Program-made: the position numbers and the translations under genes
Assembly (NCBI GenBank): GCA_946480295.1
Contig: CAMLIT010000131.1
Coordinates: 1-11,094, forward strand
DNA length: 11,094 nucleotides
Reading direction: 5' to 3'
Source: an uncultured Gemmatimonadota bacterium
GTDB lineage: Bacteria; Gemmatimonadota; Gemmatimonadetes; Gemmatimonadales; Gemmatimonadaceae
Part shown: positions 1-7,247 of the stretch, one piece after another
How positions within the stretch are numbered: the first letter of the stretch is position 1
Layout: each line of letters opens with the position of its first letter
The notes under the pieces: model-generated
What the model saw: only the letters and a program-made list of their open reading frames with translations
What the model was told of the DNA's origin: nothing
The model's database searches: none

Positions 1-186
1 GGGGCTTTACACCGGCTGCGGGCCGTCCCGACCGCCGCTTCCCACGTCCCCCCCCCCCAAACACAACCCACCCCCAGGGCGGGCCCCCGCCGCGCTCCCC
101 CGCGTCGCCGCCGGCCGTCGCCGCCGCGCTCCTGCGCGCCGGCGTCGCCCGTCATTCCGCACAGACTTCTTTCACTCTGCCCTTCC
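1..186. other. C-rich stretch without a recognisable gene
   Basis: I see no coding sequence on either strand that I would support here. The stretch is very rich in C, with an 11-base C run at 48-58 followed by further C runs, and then GCCGTCGCC-like low-complexity sequence to about 150. From about 157 the composition becomes less GC-rich, as expected in a 5' leader of the following gene, but I could not find a convincing -35/-10 pair. The C runs would be difficult for sequencing, so base accuracy at 45-110 is uncertain. Confidence 0.5.
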
Positions 187-193
187 GGGGAGG
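187..193 (+). promoter_or_regulatory. Ribosome binding site of the Ig-like protein gene
   Basis: GGGGAGG ends five bases before the ATG at 199. It is one of the best Shine-Dalgarno sequences in the window, and it fixes the start that gives a complete signal peptide. Confidence 0.75.
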
Positions 194-198
194 TAGTA

Positions 199-1356
199 AT
201 GCACTGGTTCACCACCAGAGCGCTCGCAACCGTGGCGCTCACCGCGTTCGCGGCGTCGCCGGCGCTGGCGCAGCATCGTTCGGCGCCCCGACCGTCGGTC
301 CACGTCGAGATCGTCGACCAGGGCCAGCCGGCGTACACGAGCAACTCGCTCTCGCTCGAGCTGCGCACGACGGAGCCCGCGACGGCCACGCCGCTCGCGT
401 ACGTGCCCGTGGTCTGGGAGACCAGCGATCCGATGCACGCGTGGGTCTCGCAGAACGGCACGGTCGTCTTCCTGCGCCCGGGCAAGGTGACGGTCACCGC
501 GCGTCGCGGCGAGGCCACGGCCTCGAAGACGTACGACGTGCAGGGCAATCCCGCGGCGCGGGTGACGCTCGCCGCCGCGGCGCACGCACGCACCGGCCAG
601 CCCGTCCACCTCGACGCCACCGCACTCGATAGGCAGGGGCACGCCGTCGCCGGCGATCGCGTCAACCTCGGCGTCATGCAGCCCGGTGCCTCGGTGGACG
701 ATCGCGGCAACTTCGTGGCCGACCAGCCGGGCACGTACACGGTCCTCGCCGAGGTCAACGGCCGGGCGACCAGCCGCACGATCGTGGTCGATGGCGCGGC
801 GCCGGTGCAGCAGGGCAGCCCGTCGACGACGCGCGTCGCGGTGATGGAGCCGCACTACACGGCGTACGTCGGGACCTCGCTGCCGCTCGCGGCCGAGGTC
901 ACGCCGAGCGGCGCGAGCTCGGCGCGAGGCGGGGCGATGGTGCAGTGGAGCGTGGACCACGACGACCGGGCGACGATCTCTCCCGACGGCGTGCTGACGG
1001 CGCTCGCCCCGGGACGCGTGACCGTCACCGCGCGCGCGGGTCGCATCACCGCCCAGCGGACGATCACGATCTATCCCAATCCTACCGCGCGCCTCACCCT
1101 GTCCGCCTTCGAGCAGCACCACCTGCGGCCGGGCGACACGCTGCGGGTGAGCGTGGACGCGCTGGCACCCGGTGCGCGCACCGTGCGCGACGCGCACGTG
1201 GCCTACGGTGTCGCCGAGCCGGGCTCCCGGGAGGGCGTGCACGCGACCATCACCGACGACGGCCGCTTCGTCGCCACGCGTCCCGGCGTCTACACGATCT
1301 TCGCCGCCATCGGCGACAAGGCGGACCAGCAGACGGTGCTGGTGGAGAGCGACTGA
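199..1356 (+). CDS. Secreted protein with duplicated Ig-like (BIG2-type) units
   Basis: The 385-residue product starts with a clear signal peptide: Arg7, a hydrophobic stretch to about residue 22, and ALAQ ending at residue 25. The rest is β-rich and divides into two related halves, about residues 34-198 and 211-383. Each half has an Ig-like unit ending in PG[K/R]VTVTAR (94-102 and 271-279), then NP.AR.TL (117-124 and 294-301), then a second unit with a D-D-x-x-x-F-V-A strand (167-174 and 353-359) and PG.YT (177-181 and 362-366). The VTVTAR strand resembles bacterial Ig-like group 2 (BIG2) domains, which are found in surface and secreted proteins. No catalytic motif, LPxTG or C-terminal membrane segment is visible. 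I infer an exported structural or binding protein of unknown ligand. It appears to be a single gene: a fold-back repeat separates it from icd, and its stop codon lies in the first unit of a heptamer array. Confidence 0.8.
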   Translation: MHWFTTRALATVALTAFAASPALAQHRSAPRPSVHVEIVDQGQPAYTSNSLSLELRTTEPATATPLAYVPVVWETSDPMHAWVSQNGTVVFLRPGKVTVTARRGEATASKTYDVQGNPAARVTLAAAAHARTGQPVHLDATALDRQGHAVAGDRVNLGVMQPGASVDDRGNFVADQPGTYTVLAEVNGRATSRTIVVDGAAPVQQGSPSTTRVAVMEPHYTAYVGTSLPLAAEVTPSGASSARGGAMVQWSVDHDDRATISPDGVLTALAPGRVTVTARAGRITAQRTITIYPNPTARLTLSAFEQHHLRPGDTLRVSVDALAPGARTVRDAHVAYGVAEPGSREGVHATITDDGRFVATRPGVYTIFAAIGDKADQQTVLVESD

Positions 1357-1504
1357 CAGCTGACAGCTGACAGGCGCGAGGGTGGAGGGGCGAGGGTCGA
1401 GAAAGGCAGTAACGGGTAGGATGGGAGCGAGGAACTGGAAACGCCGTTTCCAGTTCCTCGTTCCTTTCCCACTCGATCATTCTCTCGCCCCTCGCCCCTC
1501 GCCC
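1353..1504. repeat. Heptamer-built fold-back element A
   Basis: This spacer between the Ig-like gene and icd contains CTGACAG x3 (1353-1373), then GCGAGGG, TGGAGGG, GCGAGGG (1376-1396), a perfect 16-bp palindrome (1428-1460), and CTCGCCC x3 (1484-1504). The outer GCGAGGG and CTCGCCC arrays are complementary to each other, so the whole stretch can fold back around the central hairpin. All arrays have a period of exactly seven. The stop codon of the upstream gene (1354-1356) lies inside the first CTGACAG unit. I see no open reading frame or transposase in it, so it looks like a non-coding repeat. Confidence 0.8.
1428..1460. terminator. Perfect 16-bp hairpin, possible bidirectional terminator
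   Basis: Arms 1428-1443 and 1445-1460 are exact reverse complements around a single C, which gives a very stable hairpin about 70 bp after the Ig-like gene stop. The following bases, TTCCTTTCCC, are pyrimidine-rich but not a clean T run. Termination is therefore plausible but unproven, and the hairpin may simply be the core of the fold-back repeat. Confidence 0.45.
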
Positions 1505-1514
1505 CTCTACAGAG

Positions 1515-1543
1515 TTGCTCCCCCCAACGGGCGCTTCTAGCTT
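1515..1543 (+). promoter_or_regulatory. Candidate σ70-type promoter of icd
   Basis: TTGCTC (1515-1520) and TAGCTT (1538-1543) are separated by 17 bases, the optimal spacing. Each hexamer matches only three consensus bases. The -10 and its flank read TAGCTTAC, almost the same as the TAACTTAC of the stronger candidate before yicC, which raises my confidence somewhat. Transcription would start near 1550 and give a leader of about 44 bases. Confidence 0.35.
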
Positions 1544-1593
1544 ACTGCTCTCCCCACTACGCCCCGTCGATCACGGCTCCAATTCGGCATACA

Positions 1594-2838
1594 ATGGCTA
1601 CTTACAAGTTCGCGAAGGTTCCGACCAGCGGCGAACGCATCACCTACGACAACGGCGTCCTCAGCGTCCCCTCCACGCCGATCATCCCCTACATCGAAGG
1701 CGACGGCACCGGTCCCGACATCTGGCGGGCCTCGGTGCGCGTGTTCGACGCCGCCGTCGAGAAGGCGTACCGGGGCGAGCGCAAGGTCGCGTGGATGGAG
1801 GTCTTCGCCGGCGAGAAGGCCTTCACGCAGTTCCAGAGCTGGCTCCCGCAGGAGACGGTGGACGCGCTGCAGGAATTCCGCGTCTCCATCAAGGGCCCCC
1901 TCACGACGCCGGTCGGCGGCGGCATCCGGTCGTTGAACGTCACGCTCCGCCAGGTGCTCGACCTGTACGCGTGCATCCGCCCGGTGCGGTACTTCGAGGG
2001 CGTCGGCAGCCCGATGAAGGATCCCGGGAAGCTGAACATCGTCGTCTTTCGCGAGAACACGGAGGACGTCTACGCGGGCATCGAGTACAAGGCGGGCTCG
2101 CCGGAGGCGGAGAAGCTCCGCAGCTTCCTCAAGCAGGAGTTCGGCGCCGACATCCGCGAGCACTCGGCGATCGGCATCAAGCCGATGTCGGAGTTCGGCT
2201 CGAAGCGCCTGGTGTACATGGCGATCGAGTACGCGCTGAAGCACAACCTCCCCTCGGTCACCCTGATGCACAAGGGGAACATCATGAAGTTCACCGAGGG
2301 CGCGTTCCGCGACTGGGGGTACGAGGTGGCGCGCGAGCGCTTCGCCGAGTCCACGGTACCCGAGGCGGACCTGGGCAAGGCGGGCGCGAAGGCGCGCGCC
2401 GACGCGCTGGTGATCAAGGACCGCATCGCCGACTCGATGTTCCAGCAGCTCCTGCTGCGGCCCGACGAGTACTCGGTGATCGCCACGCCGAACCTGAACG
2501 GCGACTACGTCTCGGACGCGGCGGCGGCGCAGGTCGGCGGGCTCGGAATGGCGCCGGGCGGCAACGTCGGCGACGGCGTGGCGGTGTTCGAGGCGACGCA
2601 CGGGACCGCGCCCAAGTACGCCAACCTGGACAAGATCAACCCGGGGAGCGTGATCCTCTCGGGCGTGATGATGTTCCAGTACATGGGCTGGACCGAGGCC
2701 GCGGAGCTCATCGTGCGCGGCATCGAGAACGCCATCAACTCCAAGCACGTGACGTACGACCTGGCCCGCCAGATGCCGGGAGCGACGGAGGTGTCGACGT
2801 CCGAGTTCGGCAACCAGGTCATCAAGGCGATGAAGTGA
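1594..2838 (+). CDS. icd: NADP-dependent isocitrate dehydrogenase
   Basis: This enzyme oxidatively decarboxylates isocitrate to 2-oxoglutarate in the TCA cycle, making NADPH in the cytosol. The 414-residue product is close to the 416 residues of E. coli Icd and aligns with it from memory almost without gaps. Isocitrate-binding residues are present: Ser113, Asn115, Arg119, Arg129, Arg153, Tyr160 and Lys227. The metal-binding aspartates are Asp280, Asp304 and Asp308. NADP rather than NAD use is indicated by Lys341, Tyr342, Tyr388 and Arg392, which match the E. coli NADP determinants Lys344, Tyr345, Tyr391 and Arg395. Ser113 is the residue that AceK phosphorylates in E. coli; whether AceK exists here cannot be seen. 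The ATG at 1594 gives the family N-terminus, but no Shine-Dalgarno sequence precedes it. pepA follows after 41 bp, so the two are probably co-transcribed. Confidence 0.96.
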   Translation: MATYKFAKVPTSGERITYDNGVLSVPSTPIIPYIEGDGTGPDIWRASVRVFDAAVEKAYRGERKVAWMEVFAGEKAFTQFQSWLPQETVDALQEFRVSIKGPLTTPVGGGIRSLNVTLRQVLDLYACIRPVRYFEGVGSPMKDPGKLNIVVFRENTEDVYAGIEYKAGSPEAEKLRSFLKQEFGADIREHSAIGIKPMSEFGSKRLVYMAIEYALKHNLPSVTLMHKGNIMKFTEGAFRDWGYEVARERFAESTVPEADLGKAGAKARADALVIKDRIADSMFQQLLLRPDEYSVIATPNLNGDYVSDAAAAQVGGLGMAPGGNVGDGVAVFEATHGTAPKYANLDKINPGSVILSGVMMFQYMGWTEAAELIVRGIENAINSKHVTYDLARQMPGATEVSTSEFGNQVIKAMK

Positions 2839-2879
2839 TCGCCCCCGTTCGTTAGGCTCACCCTCGCTCGCTCCAGGCC

Positions 2880-4364
2880 ATGACACTCTCGCTCTCCGCT
2901 CGCCGCGCGGATCTCGGGGCCCTGAACTCGCCCCTCCTCGCCATCGCGCTCCCCGCTACGCCCGCCCCGACCGTCACCCCGGAGCTGGCGCCGGTGGACG
3001 AGCGGACGGGCGGCGCGCTGCGGCGCTCGCTGGCGCGGCGTGACTTCCGCGGCGGCCGGGACGAGCTGCTGCACCTGGCCGGGGGCGAGCAGGGGATCCA
3101 GCGCGTGCTGCTCGTCGGCATGGGCAAGGCGACGGACCGCGCGTCGGCGATCCGCCGGGCGGCCACGCTCGCCGCGCGGCAGGCGCACCGCATGGGCGCG
3201 GGCTCGGTGTCGTTCTACGCCGGCGCGCTCTCGCCCGAGGAGGCGGAGGCGGCGGCCGTCGGCCTCTCGATCGGCGGCTGGGAGTTCCGCGAGATGAAGT
3301 CGCCGACGCCGCCGGAGGAGCAGCGTGCGCCGCTCCAGTCGGCGGAGGTGCTGTTGACCGACCCCGCCGCGGCGGAAGCGGCGCTCGCCACCGCGCGCGC
3401 GTACGCCGAGGGCTACGCGCTCGCGCGCCGGCTCGCCATCCTGCCGGGCAACGTCTGCACGCCCGACTATCTCGCGAACACGGCGCGCGACATCGCCGGC
3501 CGGTTCGGCATGCGCGTGACGGTCCTCGGGCGAGACGGCCTCGCGCAGGAGAAGATGGGCTCCTTCCTCGCCGTCGCGCAGGGCACGCCGCAGGATCCCA
3601 AGCTGATCGCCCTCGAGCATCGCCGCGGGCCGGCGAACGCGAAGCCGGTCATCCTCGTCGGGAAGGGGCTCTGCTTCGACTCCGGCGGCATCTCCATCAA
3701 GCCGGCGCAGGGGATGGAGTGGATGAAGTTCGACATGTGCGGCGCGGCCGGCGTGCTCGGCGCCATGGAGACCATCGGCCGCCTCGAGCTCCCCGTCAAC
3801 GTCGTGGGGCTCGTGGGCTCGACCACCAACATGCCGTCCGGCACGGCGATGAACCCTGGCGACATCGTGCAGGCGTCGAACGGGAAGTTCATCGAGATCA
3901 TCAACACCGACGCCGAGGGACGGCTCGTGCTCGCGGACGTCCTCTCGTACGCCAAGCGCTTCGACCCCGCGGCGGTGATCGATGCCGCCACGCTCACCGG
4001 CGCGTGCGTGATCGCGCTCGGCCACACGGCGACGGGCGTGATGGGGAGTGACGAGGCGCTGGTTCAGGAGGTGCTCGCGGCGGCGAAGCGCGCGGGCGAG
4101 CCCGGGTGGCCGCTGCCGCTCTGGGACGATTACGCGGAGCTCATCAAGTCCGACGTCGCCGACATCAAGAACTCCGGCGGCCGGCCGGCCGGGACGATCA
4201 CGGCCGCGCTGTTCCTGAAGGAGTTCACCGACAGCTATCCATGGGTGCACCTCGACATCGCGGGGACGGCGTACACGGAGGCGGACCTCGGCACGATCCC
4301 GCGCGGTCCGACGGGCGTGCCGGTCGGGACGTTCGTCGAGTTCGTGCGGGCGCGCGCGCGCTGA
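2880..4364 (+). CDS. pepA: Leucyl (cytosol) aminopeptidase, family M17
   Basis: This is a two-metal aminopeptidase that removes N-terminal residues from peptides in the cytosol; family members form hexamers, and E. coli PepA also binds DNA. The N-terminal M17 domain covers about residues 1-165 and the catalytic domain about 170-490. The metal and catalytic residues fall in two classic blocks: GKGLCFDSGGISIKP (261-275, with Lys262, Asp267 and Lys274) followed by Asp285 in MKFDMCGAA, and the M17 signature NTDAEGRL (342-349, with Asp344, Glu346 and Arg348). All correspond at a constant offset of eight to E. coli Lys270, Asp275, Lys282, Asp293, Asp352, Glu354 and Arg356, so the enzyme should be active. 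The length of 494 is typical. The ATG at 2880 has only a weak AGG upstream. Position 41 bp after icd and 8 bp before the outer-membrane protein gene suggests one transcript. Confidence 0.95.
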   Translation: MTLSLSARRADLGALNSPLLAIALPATPAPTVTPELAPVDERTGGALRRSLARRDFRGGRDELLHLAGGEQGIQRVLLVGMGKATDRASAIRRAATLAARQAHRMGAGSVSFYAGALSPEEAEAAAVGLSIGGWEFREMKSPTPPEEQRAPLQSAEVLLTDPAAAEAALATARAYAEGYALARRLAILPGNVCTPDYLANTARDIAGRFGMRVTVLGRDGLAQEKMGSFLAVAQGTPQDPKLIALEHRRGPANAKPVILVGKGLCFDSGGISIKPAQGMEWMKFDMCGAAGVLGAMETIGRLELPVNVVGLVGSTTNMPSGTAMNPGDIVQASNGKFIEIINTDAEGRLVLADVLSYAKRFDPAAVIDAATLTGACVIALGHTATGVMGSDEALVQEVLAAAKRAGEPGWPLPLWDDYAELIKSDVADIKNSGGRPAGTITAALFLKEFTDSYPWVHLDIAGTAYTEADLGTIPRGPTGVPVGTFVEFVRARAR

Positions 4365-4372
4365 CGGACCGC

Positions 4373-6334
4373 TTGCGTCGAGCGCTGCTCGTCCTGGGCC
4401 TCGGCCTCGCGGCCGGGGCCGTTTTGCAGTCGCCGCTCCAGGCGCAGGTGGACACCTCGCGCGCGCGCCGGGACACGACGCGGCGCGACACCACGGCGCG
4501 CCGGCCGCCCGCGAAGGGCGACAGCGTGAAGCTCGTCATCCCGGTGCCGCCGCACGCCGACAGCATCCTCCAGGACTCGCTGCGCAAGCGCGATTCGACG
4601 AAGGCCGCGCACGCTGCGGTGCCCCTGCCGGGCGACACGGCCAGGGCGCGCCGCGACACCATCAAGGCGCCGCTCGCGCACGCCGAGTCGCCGCGCACCA
4701 TCTCCGTCGGCGACAACTACTACTGGGACCGCTCGGCGCTCTTCGCCACCGGCGCTTTCACCGTCCAGGACCTGCTCGACCGGATACCGGGCATCACCGG
4801 CTTTCGCGCCGGCTGGCTCGCCGCGCCGATGACGTCGGCGTACCTGGGCGACCCCGGGCGCGTGCGCGTCTTCTACGACGGGCTCGAGATCGACGACCTC
4901 GACCCACGCAGCGGCGGCGCGATCGACCTCACCCAGATCCAGCTCTGGACGCTCGAGGACGTGCGCATCGAGCGCGGGGCGAGCGAGGTGCGCGTCTACC
5001 TGCGGAGCTGGCGCGTGGACCGCACTACGCCGTCGACGCGGGTGGACGTGAGCACGGGGGACCAGCAGACGAACATGTATCGCGGCTACTTCGGGCGGCG
5101 GTACGGTCACGGCGAGGCGCTCCAGGTGGGCGCGCAGCAGTACGGCACCACCCCTGGCGCAACAGGCGCGAGCAGCGACCAGACGTCGATCCTGGGACGC
5201 GTCGGCTGGTCGCGCGCCGGCGTCAGCGTCGACGGCTTCATGCTGCGGACGACGCGCCACCGGGGCGGGATCTTCTCGCTCGACATCGCCGGCGACTCGC
5301 TCCCCGGCGTGGAGTCGTCGCGCACGGATGCATATCTGCGAGTCGGCGTGGGCGACCCGGACAGCGGGCCATGGGCGCAGGCGATCGCCGGCACGGAAGG
5401 GTATCGGTACACCGGCGTCCTCCCCGCGTCCGTCCTCGCCGACACGTCGAAGCACGTGTCCGCCGAGAGCACGTTCACGCGCCCGCAGTACATCCTCACC
5501 GGCGGATTCACGCGCTGGGGCCTCCAGCTCAGCGCGGCCGAGCGGCTGCGCGGCATGGGAGGGCACGCGCTCTCGACGCCCTCCGCGCGCGTGGGATACC
5601 TCACGCGCTTCCTCGCGGTGCAGGGCTACGCAGAGGGGAAGAGCGCCGATTCCCTCGCGCGCACCGAGATCAGCGGCAGATTGAGTCCGCTCTCGTTCGT
5701 CAGCTTCACCGCGACGGCGGGACGGATGACCGACTACCGACCGCTGGTCGACAGCACCGGCACCGTGTCCAGCGGCGGGCGCACGTCGACGTACCTCCAG
5801 GGCGAGGCGGGCGTGCGCGTGCATCGGCTCTGGCTCTCCGGGGGCGTGCTGCACCGCGGATCGGCGATGCTCACCGCGCCGCGGATCTTCGACACGGCGT
5901 TCACCCGCGTGATGGCGCCGTCGGCGACGGCCCTCTTCGCCTCGATCCGCGGGAACGTCTACGAGGACGTGTACGCGGACGTGACCGGCATGCGCTGGTC
6001 CGACTCGTCGGGCTTCTACGCGCCGCGCTACCAGGCGCGGAGCGAGCTGGGGATCCAGACGCGCTGGCTGAGTCGCTTTCCGAGCGGCGATTTCGGCCTG
6101 CACGTCGCCATCATCCACGACTACCGCGCGAACACCTGGTTCCCGACCGCTACCGGCGCCGTGGTCGTGTCGGGCTACCGCAAGCTCACCGCCCTGGTGG
6201 AGATTCGCATCCTCACGGGCACCGCGTTCTTCCAGATGCGCAACATGCTCGGCGAGCGCTACGGGCTCGTCCCCGGCTTCCAGATGCCGCGCCAGATGTC
6301 GGTGTACGGCGTGCGATGGGACTTCTGGAATTGA
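4373..6334 (+). CDS. TonB-receptor-like outer-membrane protein (Plug domain plus β-barrel)
   Basis: Read from TTG 4373 the product has 653 residues. Residues 1-25 form a signal peptide (two Arg, a Leu/Ala/Gly core, end LQAQ). Residues 26-105 are a low-complexity, Arg/Asp/Thr-rich segment in which RRDT recurs (for example 32-35, 37-40, 93-96). Residues about 118-212 resemble a TonB-receptor Plug: VQDLLDRIPGITGFRAG, then VRVFYDGLEIDDL, then LEDVRIERGASEVRVYL. The remaining 440 residues show alternating polar and hydrophobic strands, ending in the aromatic-rich VRWDFWN, as expected for an outer-membrane β-barrel. I see neither a TonB box nor a carboxypeptidase-regulatory-like domain, and the barrel is shorter than in most 22-strand receptors, so the transported ligand and TonB dependence are unknown. 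Start choice: TTG 4373 lies 8 bp after pepA and gives a clean signal peptide. CTG 4361 is an alternative. ATG 4241 would add 44 non-signal residues that overlap pepA. Confidence 0.78.
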   Translation: MRRALLVLGLGLAAGAVLQSPLQAQVDTSRARRDTTRRDTTARRPPAKGDSVKLVIPVPPHADSILQDSLRKRDSTKAAHAAVPLPGDTARARRDTIKAPLAHAESPRTISVGDNYYWDRSALFATGAFTVQDLLDRIPGITGFRAGWLAAPMTSAYLGDPGRVRVFYDGLEIDDLDPRSGGAIDLTQIQLWTLEDVRIERGASEVRVYLRSWRVDRTTPSTRVDVSTGDQQTNMYRGYFGRRYGHGEALQVGAQQYGTTPGATGASSDQTSILGRVGWSRAGVSVDGFMLRTTRHRGGIFSLDIAGDSLPGVESSRTDAYLRVGVGDPDSGPWAQAIAGTEGYRYTGVLPASVLADTSKHVSAESTFTRPQYILTGGFTRWGLQLSAAERLRGMGGHALSTPSARVGYLTRFLAVQGYAEGKSADSLARTEISGRLSPLSFVSFTATAGRMTDYRPLVDSTGTVSSGGRTSTYLQGEAGVRVHRLWLSGGVLHRGSAMLTAPRIFDTAFTRVMAPSATALFASIRGNVYEDVYADVTGMRWSDSSGFYAPRYQARSELGIQTRWLSRFPSGDFGLHVAIIHDYRANTWFPTATGAVVVSGYRKLTALVEIRILTGTAFFQMRNMLGERYGLVPGFQMPRQMSVYGVRWDFWN

Positions 6335-6359
6335 CAAGGTTCTTGTCCCACCGTAACTT
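6331..6359 (+). promoter_or_regulatory. σ70-type promoter of the yicC-gmk-rpoZ unit
   Basis: A perfect -35 hexamer TTGACA (6331-6336) and TAACTT (6354-6359) are separated by 17 bases. The TGA stop codon of the outer-membrane protein gene (6332-6334) lies within the -35 hexamer. Transcription should begin around 6365-6367, only about 5-7 bases before the yicC ATG at 6372, so the mRNA would be almost leaderless. No Shine-Dalgarno sequence is present before that ATG, consistent with this reading. The -10 matches the consensus at only three positions. Confidence 0.6.
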
Positions 6360-6371
6360 ACGCGACTGCCC

Positions 6372-7247
6372 ATGATAAAGAGCATGACCGGGTTCGGAGC
6401 CGCGGAGGGTGACGTCGGGAGCGCGCACGTGAGCGTGGAGATCCGCTCCGTCAATCACCGCTTCTTCAGCCCGTCCATCAAGCTTCCCGGCGCCTTCGCA
6501 CGCTGGGAGGGCGACGTGCGTGACGCGCTGCGCCGCGCCGTGAGCCGCGGACACGTGACGCTGATGGCGCGCCTGGATCGCCAGGGTGCGGCGGAGAGCC
6601 GCATCGACGAGCAGCGCTTCGCGTCGTACGTCGAGCGCCTCCAGGAGCTGCAGCGCCGCTACGGCCTCGGCGGCGAGCTGGACGTGGCGACGATCCTGCG
6701 CCTGCCGGACGTCGTCACCACGGAGGAGGCGGAAGCGGAGGAGGGCACGGCCGCCGAGCTGGTGGCGATCGTCGACCGCGCCGCTTCGGCCCTGGATGCG
6801 ATGCGGCGGTCGGAGGGGGAGCGGCTCGCCGAGTATCTTTCCGAGCGGCTGCGCATCGTGGAGCAGGCGATGGAACGCATCGCGGCGCGGGCGCCGACCC
6901 GGCTCGTCGAGCAGCGCGACCGCCTGCGCGAATCGATCCGCGAGCTGGCGGGAGGGATCGCCCTCGACGAGCAGCGGGTCGCGCAGGAGGTCGCCATCCT
7001 CGCCGACCGGCTCGACGTCAGCGAGGAGATCTCGCGCTTCCACAGCCACGTGCGGGCGTTCCGCGCCGCGCTGCACGACGGCGCGCCGGAGGGGGTGGGG
7101 AAGCGGCTCGGCTTCCTCCTCCAGGAGATGCTGCGGGAGGCGAACACCACCGGCAGCAAGGCGAACGACGCGCCGATGCTGCAGGACGTGCTGCTGATCA
7201 AGGAGGAGCTCGAGCGGATTCGCGAGCAGGTGGAGAACCTCGAGTGA
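6372..7247 (+). CDS. yicC: YicC family endoribonuclease
   Basis: YicC proteins are ring-forming endoribonucleases; in E. coli YicC has been linked to degradation of the small RNA RyhB together with PNPase. The 291-residue product has the usual family length. The N-terminal block MIKSMTGFG (1-9) and EIRSVNHR (23-30) is the family hallmark, and the N-terminal YicC domain runs to about residue 155. A charged helical middle follows. The C-terminal DUF1732 part carries the diagnostic RLGFLLQEMLREANTTGSK (245-263) and ends in an acidic/basic helix. The ATG at 6372 is exactly at the family start and lies a few bases after the inferred transcription start. The gene overlaps gmk by four bases (GTGA), which implies translational coupling. 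The yicC-gmk-rpoZ-coaBC order is common in diverse bacteria. Confidence 0.95.
   Translation: MIKSMTGFGAAEGDVGSAHVSVEIRSVNHRFFSPSIKLPGAFARWEGDVRDALRRAVSRGHVTLMARLDRQGAAESRIDEQRFASYVERLQELQRRYGLGGELDVATILRLPDVVTTEEAEAEEGTAAELVAIVDRAASALDAMRRSEGERLAEYLSERLRIVEQAMERIAARAPTRLVEQRDRLRESIRELAGGIALDEQRVAQEVAILADRLDVSEEISRFHSHVRAFRAALHDGAPEGVGKRLGFLLQEMLREANTTGSKANDAPMLQDVLLIKEELERIREQVENLE
7228..7235 (+). promoter_or_regulatory. Ribosome binding site of gmk
   Basis: AGGTGGAG lies eight bases before GTG 7244, inside the last codons of yicC. It supports the GTG start within the GTGA overlap rather than any later ATG. Confidence 0.55.

Noticed and set aside
1..198. Partial gene or tRNA at the left edge
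   Set aside because: No open frame with a recognisable motif and no cloverleaf-like arrangement was seen; the stretch is C-rich low complexity.
1353..1504. Insertion sequence or MITE with target-site duplication
   Set aside because: There is no transposase, and I could not find flanking direct repeats that would mark an insertion. A fold-back repeat is as far as the sequence supports.
1515..2855. 446-codon + strand open frame overlapping icd in another frame
   Set aside because: Its sequence is Arg/Gly-rich and motif-free, while the overlapping frame encodes a complete isocitrate dehydrogenase.
2505..4250. 581-codon open frame on the minus strand opposite icd and pepA
   Set aside because: It is antisense to two clearly recognised enzymes. 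Its predicted protein is Arg/Ala/Gly/His-rich without family motifs, as expected from GC-rich third positions of the true genes.
4235..6454. 739-codon open frame on the minus strand opposite the outer-membrane protein gene
   Set aside because: Same reason: low-complexity Arg/Ala/Val/His composition and no signal peptide or motif, whereas the + strand encodes a signal peptide, Plug and barrel.
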